The notes: generated by a model from the letters alone, not told the origin. A stretch of DNA of 64,000 nt from Hylemonella sp. (GCA_030680575.1 JAUXVI010000013.1:1-64000); one strand, 5' to 3'; positions 35,492 to 44,023 are shown, counted from the first letter of the stretch. Made by a program: numbers and translations.

Positions 35492-36667
35492 GTGCAGATC
35501 GATCCCACTTCCCTCATCCTCGTCAACGTTGCCAACCTGCTGGTCATGGCCACGGCGCTGCCCTTCATCATGGGCCAGAGCCTGAGCCCGGCGGCCAGCC
35601 ATGCGCGACACTCGCTGTTCCTTAATGCCGCAGCCTGGATCTGCATGCTGGTGTCCAGCCTCTGGTATGGGCAGACACCCGACCTCATCCTGTCCACCTT
35701 GGCCATGGCCTTCATCAGCACCAGCCAGTGGAAGCTGTACCGCGCGCTGGAGAGCTGGCTGGGCCCACGCCCGCTGCGCGGCCTGCTGCGGCTGCTGGTG
35801 TGGCTCATGCCGGTGGGTTATGCGCTGAGCTTCTCCAGCTACCCGGTGCGCGTGGGCTGGGCCAACCTGGTGCTGGCGGCGCAACTGCTCATCGTGGCGC
35901 GCGCCTGCCTCTACCCCAGCAGCCGCGACTTTGGCCGCCGTGCATGGCGCTACCCGCTGTTCGGCTGCCTGGTGGTGATGGCCGGCTTCACCGCGGCGCG
36001 CGGCATCCTGGGTGCGTGGTTCACCGAGCTGTACCCCTTCTTCCGTGCACCCACGCCGGTGAACATTGGGGCGCTGATTGGTGCCAACATGTCGCTGGTG
36101 CTGGGCACGATTGCCATCTTGGCGGCCTGGCGCGAAGAGGCCGAGCGCCAACTGCACAAGCTGGCCAGCACCGACACGCTGACCGGCCTGCTCAACCGCC
36201 ACGGCTGGTCGATGCAGACGCGCCACCCGCTGCGCCAGGCACAGCGCCACGGACACCCGCTGTCGCTGCTGATGCTGGACGTGGACCACTTCAAGCGCAT
36301 TAACGACACGCACGGCCATGAGGTTGGCGACGCGGCGCTGAAGTTCATCGGCCAGTTGCTGCAGCGCTGCCAGCGCGCAGGCGACGTGAGCGCGCGCGTG
36401 GGCGGCGAGGAGTTCTGCCTGCTGCTGCCCTACACCGACGCCGCGGCGGCGCAGGCCTTCGACGCCCGCCTGCGCGCCGAGCTGGCGGCCAGCACAAGCG
36501 CCGCCGGCCTGCCCTACACGCTGGACTTCAGCTGCGGCCACGCACAGTACCGCGCACCGGGCGAGACGCTGGAGTCGCTGATGGCGCGCGCCGACGCCGC
36601 GCTGTACCGCGCCAAGAACAGCGGCCGCGGCCGGCTGGTGCTGTACGAGGCCACCATAACGGCCTGA
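35492..36667 (+). CDS. Membrane diguanylate cyclase (GGDEF), paralogue
   Basis: A 391-residue protein. I take the GTG at 35492 (MQIDPTSLILVN) because it aligns with MQLDPTTLIFIN of the gene at 33145; a GTG 24 bases upstream is also open. Membrane helices fill residues ~8-215. GGDEF is intact (RVGGEEFCLLL) with an RxxD site (RAGD). Both genes share blocks such as HGHPLSLLMLDVDHFKRIND, so they are a recent duplication around the flavodoxin gene. Confidence 0.92.
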   Translation: MQIDPTSLILVNVANLLVMATALPFIMGQSLSPAASHARHSLFLNAAAWICMLVSSLWYGQTPDLILSTLAMAFISTSQWKLYRALESWLGPRPLRGLLRLLVWLMPVGYALSFSSYPVRVGWANLVLAAQLLIVARACLYPSSRDFGRRAWRYPLFGCLVVMAGFTAARGILGAWFTELYPFFRAPTPVNIGALIGANMSLVLGTIAILAAWREEAERQLHKLASTDTLTGLLNRHGWSMQTRHPLRQAQRHGHPLSLLMLDVDHFKRINDTHGHEVGDAALKFIGQLLQRCQRAGDVSARVGGEEFCLLLPYTDAAAAQAFDARLRAELAASTSAAGLPYTLDFSCGHAQYRAPGETLESLMARADAALYRAKNSGRGRLVLYEATITA

Positions 36668-36843
36668 CGTGGCCTGACGCCAGCGCAGGCCGGCGGCGGG
36701 TGGGCTGGCGGCATGGCGCGTGAAAAAATCAGACCCACAACACGTCGCCTGCCTGACAATCGGAGCGGGGCCGATGCCGCGCAAGCCGCGAAGACGGGCC
36801 CGTTTTCTTGAGAACCCAACACCCTTTTACCCAGAGCCGCACC

Positions 36844-37092
36844 ATGAAAAAACTCAACGTCACCATCAATCTCCAGCTGTCCGTGCCGGACGACTGGGAG
36901 CTGGTTGAAACTTCCGAAGGCACGCCGGTGGTGAAGATGCCCAATGGCGTGTTCATGGACCTGGCCATCGAGCCGCTGTTTGCCAGCGACCCCGAGGAAA
37001 CCTGGAGCAGCACCGAGAGCGATGACGAGCTGAACGACATCCTGGACATGGTGGAGAGCGAAGAAGTCGTTTACGAGTTCGTCACCCACTAA
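36844..37092 (+). CDS. Hypothetical acidic protein
   Basis: An 82-residue protein starting MKKLNVTINLQLSVPDDWEL, very acidic in the second half (SSTESDDELNDILDMVESEE). No known domain. It is soluble and may be a small regulator or nucleic-acid mimic, but that is speculation. Convergent with the SRAP gene. Confidence 0.6.
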   Translation: MKKLNVTINLQLSVPDDWELVETSEGTPVVKMPNGVFMDLAIEPLFASDPEETWSSTESDDELNDILDMVESEEVVYEFVTH

Positions 37093-37133
37093 CCGTGTTG
37101 CCGGGTGCCTGCTGCTACAGGCGCCAAAGGCTC

Positions 37134-37157
37134 AACCCGCGGCTCAGCGGGGTTTTT
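37134..37157. terminator. Terminator hairpin between converging genes
   Basis: AACCCGC and GCGGGGTT (one bulged G) enclose GGCTCA, followed by five T on the plus strand. The SRAP stop codon lies inside the loop, so the last bases of that gene double as the terminator of the plus-strand gene. Confidence 0.55.
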
Positions 37158-37845
37158 CCACCGGGTTGGCGGTCAGCCAGTTGGCCGGGTAGGAGCGCAT
37201 GAACTCCCGGGCCTTCTCGGGGCGGGCGCTCAGCCAGGCGTCGTAAGCGCCTTCGTTCAGGATGGCCACCATGCGCTTTTCGCTACCGGGCTGCTGGTAG
37301 CGGTGCATCAGGGCATGGCTGTTGGCGTTCACCGTGAGCAGGGTGAAGCTGGTGATGACCTCACCGTCGGCCCCCTCCCAGCGCTCCCACAAACCCGCCA
37401 CACCCATGGGCTTGCCGTCCACCCGGGCGATGCGCGTGGGCACGGCCTTGCCGCTGCGCCAGTCGTCTTCCATGAACGCCATCATCGGCACAATGCAGCG
37501 CTGCCCGGCCAGCCAGGCATCGCGGAAGTTGTTGGAGGTGGTGACGATTTCCGAGCGGGCGTTGACCAGCTTGGTGGAACGCAGCTTGGCGTCCGACGCC
37601 GACTTGACCCAGCGCGGCACCAGGCCAAACTGCCCGGCCACCAGCTCACGTGTTAACGCAGGCGGCGGTGCATCAGCGTCGGCCTCTGCCACCGCTTCGG
37701 CTTCAGCCGGGGCCGCACCCAAGCGGATGAACACACCCGGCTGGCGCGGCCACACCGTACGCCCCACGGGTGAAGTGGGGGCTTCCACATGGAAGGCGTC
37801 GGCATAAAGGGAAGCGGTTAACACGCTCTCGTAATGGGAACTCAT
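37144..37845 (-). CDS. SRAP (YedK/HMCES-like) protein with Cys2 replaced by Ser
   Basis: A 233-residue SOS-response-associated peptidase-fold protein. YedK/HMCES seal abasic sites in single-stranded DNA by a thiazolidine crosslink through the exposed Cys2. Here the protein starts M-S-S-H-Y, with AGT (Ser) at codon 2 where TGT (Cys) is expected. Other active-site parts are kept: VNARSEIV (Asn and Glu) and NANSHALMHRYQQPG (His). A ~25-residue Ala/Glu-rich insert lies at ~47-65. Without Cys2 the crosslink should not form. The C-terminus lies in a terminator hairpin. Confidence 0.85.
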   Translation of the reverse strand: MSSHYESVLTASLYADAFHVEAPTSPVGRTVWPRQPGVFIRLGAAPAEAEAVAEADADAPPPALTRELVAGQFGLVPRWVKSASDAKLRSTKLVNARSEIVTTSNNFRDAWLAGQRCIVPMMAFMEDDWRSGKAVPTRIARVDGKPMGVAGLWERWEGADGEVITSFTLLTVNANSHALMHRYQQPGSEKRMVAILNEGAYDAWLSARPEKAREFMRSYPANWLTANPVEKPR

Positions 37846-37882
37846 GCGGCGATGCTAGCGCACTGCCGTGCAGGCGGCGCAA

Positions 37883-38614
37883 TCAGCGTGCCACGCGCTT
37901 GAGCCGGACCAGCACATTGGTCATGGTCGTGCCGTCCGGGCGCGTCACCGGCACATCCTTGACCTCGACATAAGCCAGGCTGCGAACCAGTTCGCTGAGC
38001 TTCTTGAAACCGTAGTTGCGCGGGTCGAAGGCCGGCAGGATCTTGCCGATGTGGCTGCCGATGCCGCCGAGTGCGGCCCAGCCGTCGTCGCGTGCGTTGG
38101 CATCGATGGCGGCCCTCATCAAGTGCTGCAGGTTGCCCAGATCGGCGGCCACCTCCTGCTGCGCCTCGGCCGGCTCGTCGCGCAGGATTTCCGTGTAGAC
38201 GAACTTGTCGCAGGCCGCCACAAAAGGCTCCGGCGTCTTGCGCTCACCAAAGCCGTACACCGTGAGCCCGGCTTCGCGGATGCGGGTGGCCAGGCGGGTG
38301 AAGTCGCTGTCGGACGACACCAGACAGAAGCCGTCGACGCTGCCCGCGTGCAGGATGTCCATGGCATCGATGATGAGCGCCGAGTCGGTGGCGTTCTTGC
38401 CGCTGGTGTAGCTGAACTGCTGAATGGGCTGGATCGCCATCTTGTGCAGTTCGTCTTTCCAGCTTCGGAGGTTCTGCGTGGTCCAGTCGCCATACGCACG
38501 CTTGATGGTGGCCGTGCCGTAGCGCGACACCTCGGCCAGGAGCTCCTGGATCACCGAGGCCTGTGCATTGTCGGCGTCGATCAGTACCGCGAGTTTTTCG
38601 TTGTTGGTCGCCAT
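37883..38614 (-). CDS. NYN-domain protein with OST-HTH/LOTUS tail
   Basis: A 243-residue protein. The N-terminal NYN (PIN-like) RNase domain has LAVLIDADNAQ, TDSALIIDAMDIL and FCLVSSDSDFTRLATRIREAG, giving the acidic residues for metal binding. After ~170, DDGWAALGGIGSHIGKILPA and DPRNYGFKKLSELV form an OST-HTH/LOTUS RNA-binding domain. LabA-like proteins of this kind are thought to process or bind RNA. Start is the ATG at 38614. Confidence 0.88.
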   Translation of the reverse strand: MATNNEKLAVLIDADNAQASVIQELLAEVSRYGTATIKRAYGDWTTQNLRSWKDELHKMAIQPIQQFSYTSGKNATDSALIIDAMDILHAGSVDGFCLVSSDSDFTRLATRIREAGLTVYGFGERKTPEPFVAACDKFVYTEILRDEPAEAQQEVAADLGNLQHLMRAAIDANARDDGWAALGGIGSHIGKILPAFDPRNYGFKKLSELVRSLAYVEVKDVPVTRPDGTTMTNVLVRLKRVAR

Positions 38615-38684
38615 GTTCCCTCCCTGTTCGACATTGATCGTACCGTTTCTCGCTGCAAAACGGTAGAAGTCCAGCGATGAAGTT

Positions 38685-38740
38685 GCTACATTATTTATAG
38701 CTTCCTGCGCATATCCGATGAGGCTTCGAATTCAATTTGA
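38685..38740 (+). repeat. Dispersed 56-bp repeat, copy 7 (intergenic)
   Basis: GCTACATTATTTATAGCTTC, then CTGCGCATATCCG at the standard spacing, and ending CAATTTGATGC as copy 8 does. The AAGGGC part is diverged (GAGGCT). It sits in the leader of the DUF938 gene. Confidence 0.75.
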
Positions 38741-38770
38741 TGCATGAATTTCGGCAGCTATCATGCCGCC

Positions 38771-39397
38771 ATGACCGAGCCCGCCTTCAGCCCCGCCGCC
38801 GAGCGCAACAAGCAGCCCATCTTCGACGCGCTGCGCCAAGTGCTGCCCGCGCAGGGCCACGCACTGGAGATTGCCAGCGGTACCGGCCAGCACGCGGCCT
38901 GGTTTGCCGCCCATCTGCCGCAGTGGACATGGTTGCCCAGTGATGCGCAGACAGATCTCTTCTCGTCCATCACCGCGCACGCGGCCGCGGCGCGCCTGCG
39001 CAACGTGCAGCCGCCCCGGCTGCTGGACGTGCTGGCCGAGCGCTGGCTGCCGGATGACGAAGCAGGCCAAGCCCCGCGGTTCGAGCTGGTCTACTGCGCC
39101 AACATGCTGCACATCGCGCCCTGGGCCTGCTGCGCCGCCTTGATGCGCGGCGCAGCAAGGCACCTGGCGCCCGGTGGCGTGCTCGTGACCTACGGCCCGT
39201 ATCTGGAAGACGGCGTGCCCACGTCAGAGGGCAACCTGGCGTTCGACCAGAGCCTGCGCGCACAAGACCCGGCCTGGGGCATCCGCCGGCGCGAAGACGT
39301 GGAACGTGAAGCCCAGCACGCTGGCCTGCGCCTCGCCGCACGTCACGCCCTGCCGACCAACAACCTGCTGTTGGTATGGGCGCGGCTGGCGCCGTGA
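38771..39397 (+). CDS. DUF938 family S-adenosylmethionine-dependent methyltransferase
   Basis: A 208-residue class I methyltransferase-like protein. It has SPAAERNKQPIFDALRQVLP and the motif I ALEIASGTGQHAAWFAA, then WLPSDAQTD, LVYCANMLHIAPW and a late YGPYLEDGVPTSEGNLAFDQ, the DUF938 signature. Substrate unknown. I chose the ATG at 38771 (MTEPAFSP); an in-frame ATG at 38744 starts next to the dispersed repeat. Confidence 0.85.
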   Translation: MTEPAFSPAAERNKQPIFDALRQVLPAQGHALEIASGTGQHAAWFAAHLPQWTWLPSDAQTDLFSSITAHAAAARLRNVQPPRLLDVLAERWLPDDEAGQAPRFELVYCANMLHIAPWACCAALMRGAARHLAPGGVLVTYGPYLEDGVPTSEGNLAFDQSLRAQDPAWGIRRREDVEREAQHAGLRLAARHALPTNNLLLVWARLAP

Positions 39398-39423
39398 TGC
39401 CCGGCCAACGGATAATTGATCCC

Positions 39424-39897
39424 ATGAATCTCTCTCTGTCTCTTTTTCCCCTGGGCTGGCAGCACTACCTGCTGGGTGGCCTGTTGATCGGCCTTGGCAC
39501 GGCGCTGTTGTTCGTCTTCACCGGCCGCATCGGCGGCATGAGCACGGTGTTCTCCAGCACCTGGTCTTACGTGGTGCGCGGGCCGTTCTTCCAGCAACCG
39601 CGCTTCACCGGCTCGCGCGGCTGGCGGCTGGTGTATGCGGCGGGGCTGATCGTCGGCGCCGCTATCTGGTGGCTGGGCTTTACTGACGGCACACCGCTGG
39701 CCACGCGGGTACCTGCTTGGCAGCTGCTGGTAGGCGGCTTCTTCGTGGGCTACGGAGCGCGCCTGGGCAACGGCTGCACTTCGGGCCACGGCATCTGCGG
39801 GCTGGGTTCGCTGCAATGGCCGTCGCTGATGGCGGTGCTGACCTTCATGGCCACCGCCTTCCTGAGCGCCAACCTGGCGGCGAGGTGGTTGGCATGA
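39424..39897 (+). CDS. YeeE/YedE-family transporter subunit (PmpA-like)
   Basis: A 157-residue membrane protein with four to five helices and the key motif YGARLGNGCTSGHGICGLG, holding the Cys of the sulfur-compound (thiosulfate/persulfide-type) YeeE/YedE transporters. It pairs with the next gene, overlapping as ATGA; the two half-size proteins equal one full YeeE. Such PmpAB pairs commonly serve sulfide detoxification, but no BigR or sulfur dioxygenase gene is adjacent. Confidence 0.85.
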   Translation: MNLSLSLFPLGWQHYLLGGLLIGLGTALLFVFTGRIGGMSTVFSSTWSYVVRGPFFQQPRFTGSRGWRLVYAAGLIVGAAIWWLGFTDGTPLATRVPAWQLLVGGFFVGYGARLGNGCTSGHGICGLGSLQWPSLMAVLTFMATAFLSANLAARWLA

Positions 39898-40325
39898 GCA
39901 TTCAACAAAACTCCCTGCCGCGCGCTCTGGCCACGCTGGCCGCGGGCGCCCTGTTCGGCTTTGGCCTCTCGCTCTCGGGCATGGTGAAGCCGGAAGTGGT
40001 GTTGAGCTTTCTGCAGTTCTCCGACTTCGGCCTGATGCTGGTGATGGGCGGCGCGGTGACGGTGGTGCTTGTGGCCTACAAGGTGGTACCGCGTGTGCTG
40101 AACCGCCCGCTGCTGGGTGACTACTTCCACACCCACCCGAGCGAATGGAACCGTGACACGCTGGTGGGCGCGGCGCTGTTCGGCATCGGCTGGGGCCTGT
40201 GCGGCGTCTGCCCCGGCCCGGCCATTGCGGGCCTGGGCACCGGCAACCTGGACCTGCTGTGGGCACTGGGCGGCATTGCGCTGGGTGCGCTGGTGCAAGG
40301 TCTTGTGGCCAGCAGGCGCAGGTAA
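39894..40325 (+). CDS. YeeE/YedE-family transporter subunit (PmpB-like, DUF6691)
   Basis: A 143-residue membrane protein, the second half of the split YeeE-type transporter. It has GALFGFGLSLSGMVKPEVVL and the conserved GWGLCGVCPGPAIAGLGTG with two Cys. A fragment similar to its C-terminus (ALGGIALGALVQGLVASR) recurs at 41851-41904. Confidence 0.85.
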   Translation: MSIQQNSLPRALATLAAGALFGFGLSLSGMVKPEVVLSFLQFSDFGLMLVMGGAVTVVLVAYKVVPRVLNRPLLGDYFHTHPSEWNRDTLVGAALFGIGWGLCGVCPGPAIAGLGTGNLDLLWALGGIALGALVQGLVASRRR

Positions 40326-40417
40326 GGCGCAACCCCACGCGGGATGCGACATGGCCATTCGTCTGCTGCGAGGGGGCGGGCGTGACAGCCCGCTCGCGTG
40401 CCACTACACTAAGCCTC

Positions 40418-40708
40418 ATGCGCCCCTCCGAAGCCCTCTCCCTGCACCGCAACCGCATTCGCGAAATTGCGCTGAGCCACCGCGTCAGCGGTGTGCGAGT
40501 GTTCGGCTCGGCCCTGCGCGGGGAAGATGGACCAGGCAGCGACCTGGACTTGCTGGTGGACCCCACCGCGCAGACCACGCTGCTGGACATTGGCGCCATC
40601 CGCCATGAGTTGAAAAATCTGTTGGGCTTGGAAGTGGATGTGCTCACACCCGCTGGCCTGCCTCCCAAGTTCCGGGACCAGGTGCTGCGCGAGGCCATGC
40701 CCGTATGA
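40418..40708 (+). CDS. mntA: MntA-type nucleotidyltransferase antitoxin
   Basis: A 96-residue minimal nucleotidyltransferase. The active-site signature GS-x10-DxD is exact (GSALRGEDGPGSDLDLLVD). In MNT/HEPN systems the MNT protein AMPylates and silences the HEPN RNase. The partner follows with an ATGA overlap. Start ATG at 40418. Confidence 0.88.
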   Translation: MRPSEALSLHRNRIREIALSHRVSGVRVFGSALRGEDGPGSDLDLLVDPTAQTTLLDIGAIRHELKNLLGLEVDVLTPAGLPPKFRDQVLREAMPV

Positions 40709-41055
40709 GCCGGGCGGACCCGCTGCGCATTGCAGACTACCTGCAACACATTCTGGAAGCCGTCGACAACATCCGCGACTACACCGCAGGCATGGATCTG
40801 GCTGCTTTCATGGCAGACCGCAAGACGCGCGATGCCGTGGTGCGCAACCTGGAAGTGATTGGCGAAGCATGTAACAACGTGGCCAAGCATCACCCGGACT
40901 TTGCGGCAAACCACACGGCCGTACCCTGGAGCTTTGCCTATGAAATGCGCAACGCCCTGTCGCACGGCTACTTCACCGTGGACCACACCATCGTCTGGCA
41001 AACCATCCAACAAGACCTGCCTGAGTTGCGGGCACAGATCGCCCAGTTGATCTAA
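40705..41055 (+). CDS. hepT: HepT-like HEPN RNase toxin (DUF86)
   Basis: A 116-residue HEPN protein with the catalytic RxxxxHxY motif intact (RNALSHGY), DAVVRNLEVIGEACNNVAK as the DUF86 helix, and the usual WSFAYEMRNAL. The Tyr three residues from the His is the AMPylation site in characterised HepT. It is coupled to mntA, forming a complete type VII-like toxin-antitoxin pair. Confidence 0.88.
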   Translation: MSRADPLRIADYLQHILEAVDNIRDYTAGMDLAAFMADRKTRDAVVRNLEVIGEACNNVAKHHPDFAANHTAVPWSFAYEMRNALSHGYFTVDHTIVWQTIQQDLPELRAQIAQLI

Positions 41056-41115
41056 AAACGCACTACCGCCGTGGTGCGCCGGCATTGCGCTGTGCGCGCT
41101 GTTTAAAGCGTCATC

Positions 41116-41253
41116 TCAACGGCGAATGACACGGAGCAGTATCACCACGACTGCGATGACCAGAAGAACGTGAATGAAGCCGCCCATGGTGTACGAGGAA
41201 ACCAGGCCCAGTAACCAGAGGACGACCAGGATGACGGCAATAGTCTCAAGCAT
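41116..41253 (-). CDS. Small hydrophobic protein, lmo0937/DUF5670-like (45 aa)
   Basis: A 45-residue protein beginning MLETIAVILVVLWLLGLVSS, with a second helix FIHVLLVIAVVVILLRVI. The ML-x-T-I-A-V-I-L-V-V-L-W-L-L-G pattern and the central Tyr/Gly are those of the lmo0937/DUF5670 family, frequently induced by stress. AGGAG lies upstream. Too short for many gene callers. Confidence 0.8.
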   Translation of the reverse strand: MLETIAVILVVLWLLGLVSSYTMGGFIHVLLVIAVVVILLRVIRR

Positions 41254-41372
41254 GTTGTTCACTCCTGTGGATGTTGTCTGAGGTCATGACCCCAAGACCT
41301 GGCGATTTCGGTTGACAAGGAACAACCCCGGATGGAACCCCAAGGTAGTTCCCGGCCATGACCGGAGCAGCG

Positions 41373-41684
41373 TTATTTCACCCGCATGTCGTTCTTGACG
41401 GATTTGACGCCCTTGACGCCACGCGCCAGTTCAACCGCTTTGTTGATGTTCGCGGAGGAGCTGACGAAACCGCCCAGCTGAACGATGCCTTTGAAGGTTT
41501 CGACGTTGATCTCGGCTGATTTCAGGGTGGGCTCGTCGAAAATGGCCGCCTTCACTTTGGTGGTGATCACGGTGTCATCGATGTATTCGCCGGTGCCTTC
41601 TTGCGTGGAGGTGGATGCGCATCCCGCCACGACGAGCATCAGCACAGAAAAGAAGAAAACAGCAAACCGATTGGATAATTTCAT
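41373..41684 (-). CDS. BON-domain lipoprotein (OsmY-like)
   Basis: A 103-residue lipoprotein with lipobox LVVAGC (~residue 20). A single BON domain follows: DDTVITTKVKAAIFDEPTLK, then VETFKGIVQLGGFVSSSANI and VKGVKSVKNDM. BON proteins bind membrane phospholipid or hydrophobic ligands and often respond to osmotic or envelope stress. Start is the ATG at 41684 with AGGGAG upstream. Next to the 45-residue stress-type membrane protein. Confidence 0.88.
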   Translation of the reverse strand: MKLSNRFAVFFFSVLMLVVAGCASTSTQEGTGEYIDDTVITTKVKAAIFDEPTLKSAEINVETFKGIVQLGGFVSSSANINKAVELARGVKGVKSVKNDMRVK

Positions 41685-41850
41685 AGTCGTACTCCCTGGG
41701 TTGCAAAGAAATTTCATGGTGCTCCCGTGCGTTGTCGCTGTCAAGACAGCCACATCGTTCCAACCGGCTCACCGTCCAAGGCTGTCACATCCAGGGCGTT
41801 TCTCTAATGAGGGCGCGCGGCTTGATAACCCAAAGCAGCTACTTCTGTAA

Positions 41851-41904
41851 GCGCTCAGCAGCATTGCGCACGGTGCGCTGGTGCAGGGGCTGGTGGCCAC
41901 CCGC
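41851..41904 (+). pseudogene. Remnant of a second PmpB/YeeE gene (C-terminal fragment)
   Basis: Eighteen codons read ALSSIAHGALVQGLVATR, matching ALGGIALGALVQGLVASR of the intact gene at 39894-40325 at 13 of 18 residues, and the DNA is similarly alike. No upstream part of the gene is present. The surrounding ~330 bases (41685-42017) hold no other recognisable gene. Confidence 0.55.
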
Positions 41905-42017
41905 AAGGCTCGTTACCCGGCCAGGCCGGTGGTTCCGGGCGCCAGCGCTTATCGCTTGGGTGACTGCGGCGCCGGCCGGGTGCAGGCATGCTCACACATC
42001 GTTTTGGAGAAGCCCCG

Positions 42018-43142
42018 ATGGATGCCAGCACCTGTTTTCGTTTCTGCGTCGAGCGCGATGACCTGCACACCACCCGCCTGCTGAGCGACCCTGATGCGCC
42101 GTCCGCGCGGGCTCTGGTTGAGGGCGAGGTGCGTTTGCGTGTGCAGTCGTTCGCGCTGACGGCCAACAACATCACCTATGCCGCCTTCGGCGACAAGATG
42201 AAGTACTGGCAGTTTTTTCCGAGCGGTGCCGAGGGCTGGGGCTGCATCCCGGTCTGGGGCTTTGCCGAGGTCACGGAATCGCGCTGCGCGGACGTACCTA
42301 CCGGCCAGCGCGTCTATGGCTACCTGCCGATGGGGCACTACCTGGTGGTACAGCCAGCGCGCGTGAACCGGCACGGTTTCATGGACGGCGCGGCGCACCG
42401 GCGCGAACTGGCCGCCGTCTATAACCAACTGGTGTTTTGTGCCACCGACCCAGGCTACGACCCGGCGCTCGAAGGCCAACAGGCCGTCTTGCGTCCGTTG
42501 TTCACAACGTCCTTCCTGATCGACGACTTCATGGCCGAGCACGGTTTTTTCGGTGCGCACCAACTGCTGCTGTCCAGCGCGTCGAGCAAGACGGCCTACG
42601 GCACGGCCTTCTGTCTTTCGCGCCGCAACGGTGCCCCCCGGGTACACGGGCTCACATCGAATGCCAATCTGGACTTCACGCACGGGCTGGGCTGCTATGG
42701 CGCGGTGAGCACCTATGAGCAGGTGACCGCGCTGGACCCCAGCGTGCCCACGGTCTACATTGACTTCGCGGGCAATGCCGGGCTGCGCCGCACGATCCAT
42801 GAGCACTTCGGCAGCGCGCTGACCTACAGCTGTTCGGTCGGCGGCAGCCACTGGGAGTCGCTCGGCGGCGGTGGTGGGCTGCCCGGGCCGAAGCCCGAAT
42901 TGTTTTTTGCCCCGGCCCAAGTCAAGAAGCGCGTTGCACCACCGCCCGAGGGCTGGGGACCCAGCGGCTTTGAACAGCATCTGGGACTGGCCTGGAAGGC
43001 CTTCCTGCAAACCGTGAACAACCCCAGCCAGCCTTGGCTCACGATCCGCACAGCCCGAGGCACCGAAGCCGTGACCGCAGCCTACCAGCAACTGCTGGCC
43101 GGCCGCGGCGATGCGCGCGAAGGGTTGATGCTGGCGCTCTGA
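42018..43142 (+). CDS. DUF2855 family protein
   Basis: A 374-residue protein of the DUF2855 family (a medium-chain-dehydrogenase-like fold lacking a classic Rossmann motif). Blocks are LTANNITYAAFGDKMKYW, GWGCIPVWGFAEVTES and LTSNANLDFTHGLGCYG, with SSASSKTAYGTA where the cofactor loop would be. Function unknown. ATG at 42018 follows GGAGAAG. Confidence 0.82.
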   Translation: MDASTCFRFCVERDDLHTTRLLSDPDAPSARALVEGEVRLRVQSFALTANNITYAAFGDKMKYWQFFPSGAEGWGCIPVWGFAEVTESRCADVPTGQRVYGYLPMGHYLVVQPARVNRHGFMDGAAHRRELAAVYNQLVFCATDPGYDPALEGQQAVLRPLFTTSFLIDDFMAEHGFFGAHQLLLSSASSKTAYGTAFCLSRRNGAPRVHGLTSNANLDFTHGLGCYGAVSTYEQVTALDPSVPTVYIDFAGNAGLRRTIHEHFGSALTYSCSVGGSHWESLGGGGGLPGPKPELFFAPAQVKKRVAPPPEGWGPSGFEQHLGLAWKAFLQTVNNPSQPWLTIRTARGTEAVTAAYQQLLAGRGDAREGLMLAL

Positions 43143-43153
43143 GTGCTCACGCG

Positions 43154-44023
43154 CTACGGCCGTGGCGCGCTGGCGGCCAACGCCGGGGCCACTGCAGCCC
43201 CTGTGACCAACTTGCGCACCTCCAGCAGCTTGGCGCGCAGGCGCCGGTGGTTGACCGGGCCGGTACGGATCAGCATCTTCTGCCCGGCGGACAAGGCCTC
43301 CAGCCGCGGGTCGGCAAACTCGTAGCGCACCCAGGGGCGCTCGGAGGGCACCGGCCCTTTCACCTCCACCAGTTGCACGCCCACCGGGCCGTCCTGCACC
43401 GGCGCGGCCAGCAGTTGGTCGAGCACGGCCACCAGCCGGTCGTTGAAGTAGCGCTTGGGAAAACCCACCTCTTCATAAGCTTGCTGGAACAGCGGGTACA
43501 GGCTGACGTACAGCTTGACGGCCTGCGCCGTGTCCACCGATTCGACGAACAGCACGAACGGGGTGTAGCGCTGGCTGTTGTCGGGGTGGATGGTCTCGGT
43601 GCCGGCAGCGCCTCGGGTGCTGAAGCGCCCGGGCGTGGGGTTTACCGGCCAGACCTGGGGCGGCGCGTGTTCGCGCCCCAGGTTGTCGACCGTGGCCACC
43701 ACGCGGCGCGCAAAGCTGTCGAGTTGCAGGAAGGTGAGCACGTTCTTTTTGCCCAGCAGGTCGGTCAGCGCGGCTTGCACGTAGGCATCGGAATCCGCCA
43801 GGGCCGGCAGGGGCTTGGGCGGCGCTTCGGGTTCGGCGGCGGGCACCGGGTACTGGATGGCAGGCTCGGACGCGACCGGGGCGGGGGGCGGGGCGGCCGG
43901 TGTGACCACCGGTGGCGCAACAGGCTCGGGCGCCACCTCGTTTTGGCGCAGCCAGCCGAAGTAGGCGGCACCCAACACCGCCGCCGCCAAGACAACCCCG
44001 ATCACGACTCTGGATTTGTTCAT
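43154..44023 (-). CDS. DUF3014 family membrane-anchored protein
   Basis: A 289-residue protein with an N-terminal anchor (VVIGVVLAAAVLGAAYFGWL), a Pro/Ala/Val-rich stretch (~35-75), then the DUF3014 domain with DAYVQAALTDLLGKKNVLTF, RRVVATVDNLGRE and KRYFNDRLVAVLDQLLAAP. Role unknown; periplasmic domain expected. Start ATG at 44023 with GGGGAAG before it. Confidence 0.85.
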   Translation of the reverse strand: MNKSRVVIGVVLAAAVLGAAYFGWLRQNEVAPEPVAPPVVTPAAPPPAPVASEPAIQYPVPAAEPEAPPKPLPALADSDAYVQAALTDLLGKKNVLTFLQLDSFARRVVATVDNLGREHAPPQVWPVNPTPGRFSTRGAAGTETIHPDNSQRYTPFVLFVESVDTAQAVKLYVSLYPLFQQAYEEVGFPKRYFNDRLVAVLDQLLAAPVQDGPVGVQLVEVKGPVPSERPWVRYEFADPRLEALSAGQKMLIRTGPVNHRRLRAKLLEVRKLVTGAAVAPALAASAPRP

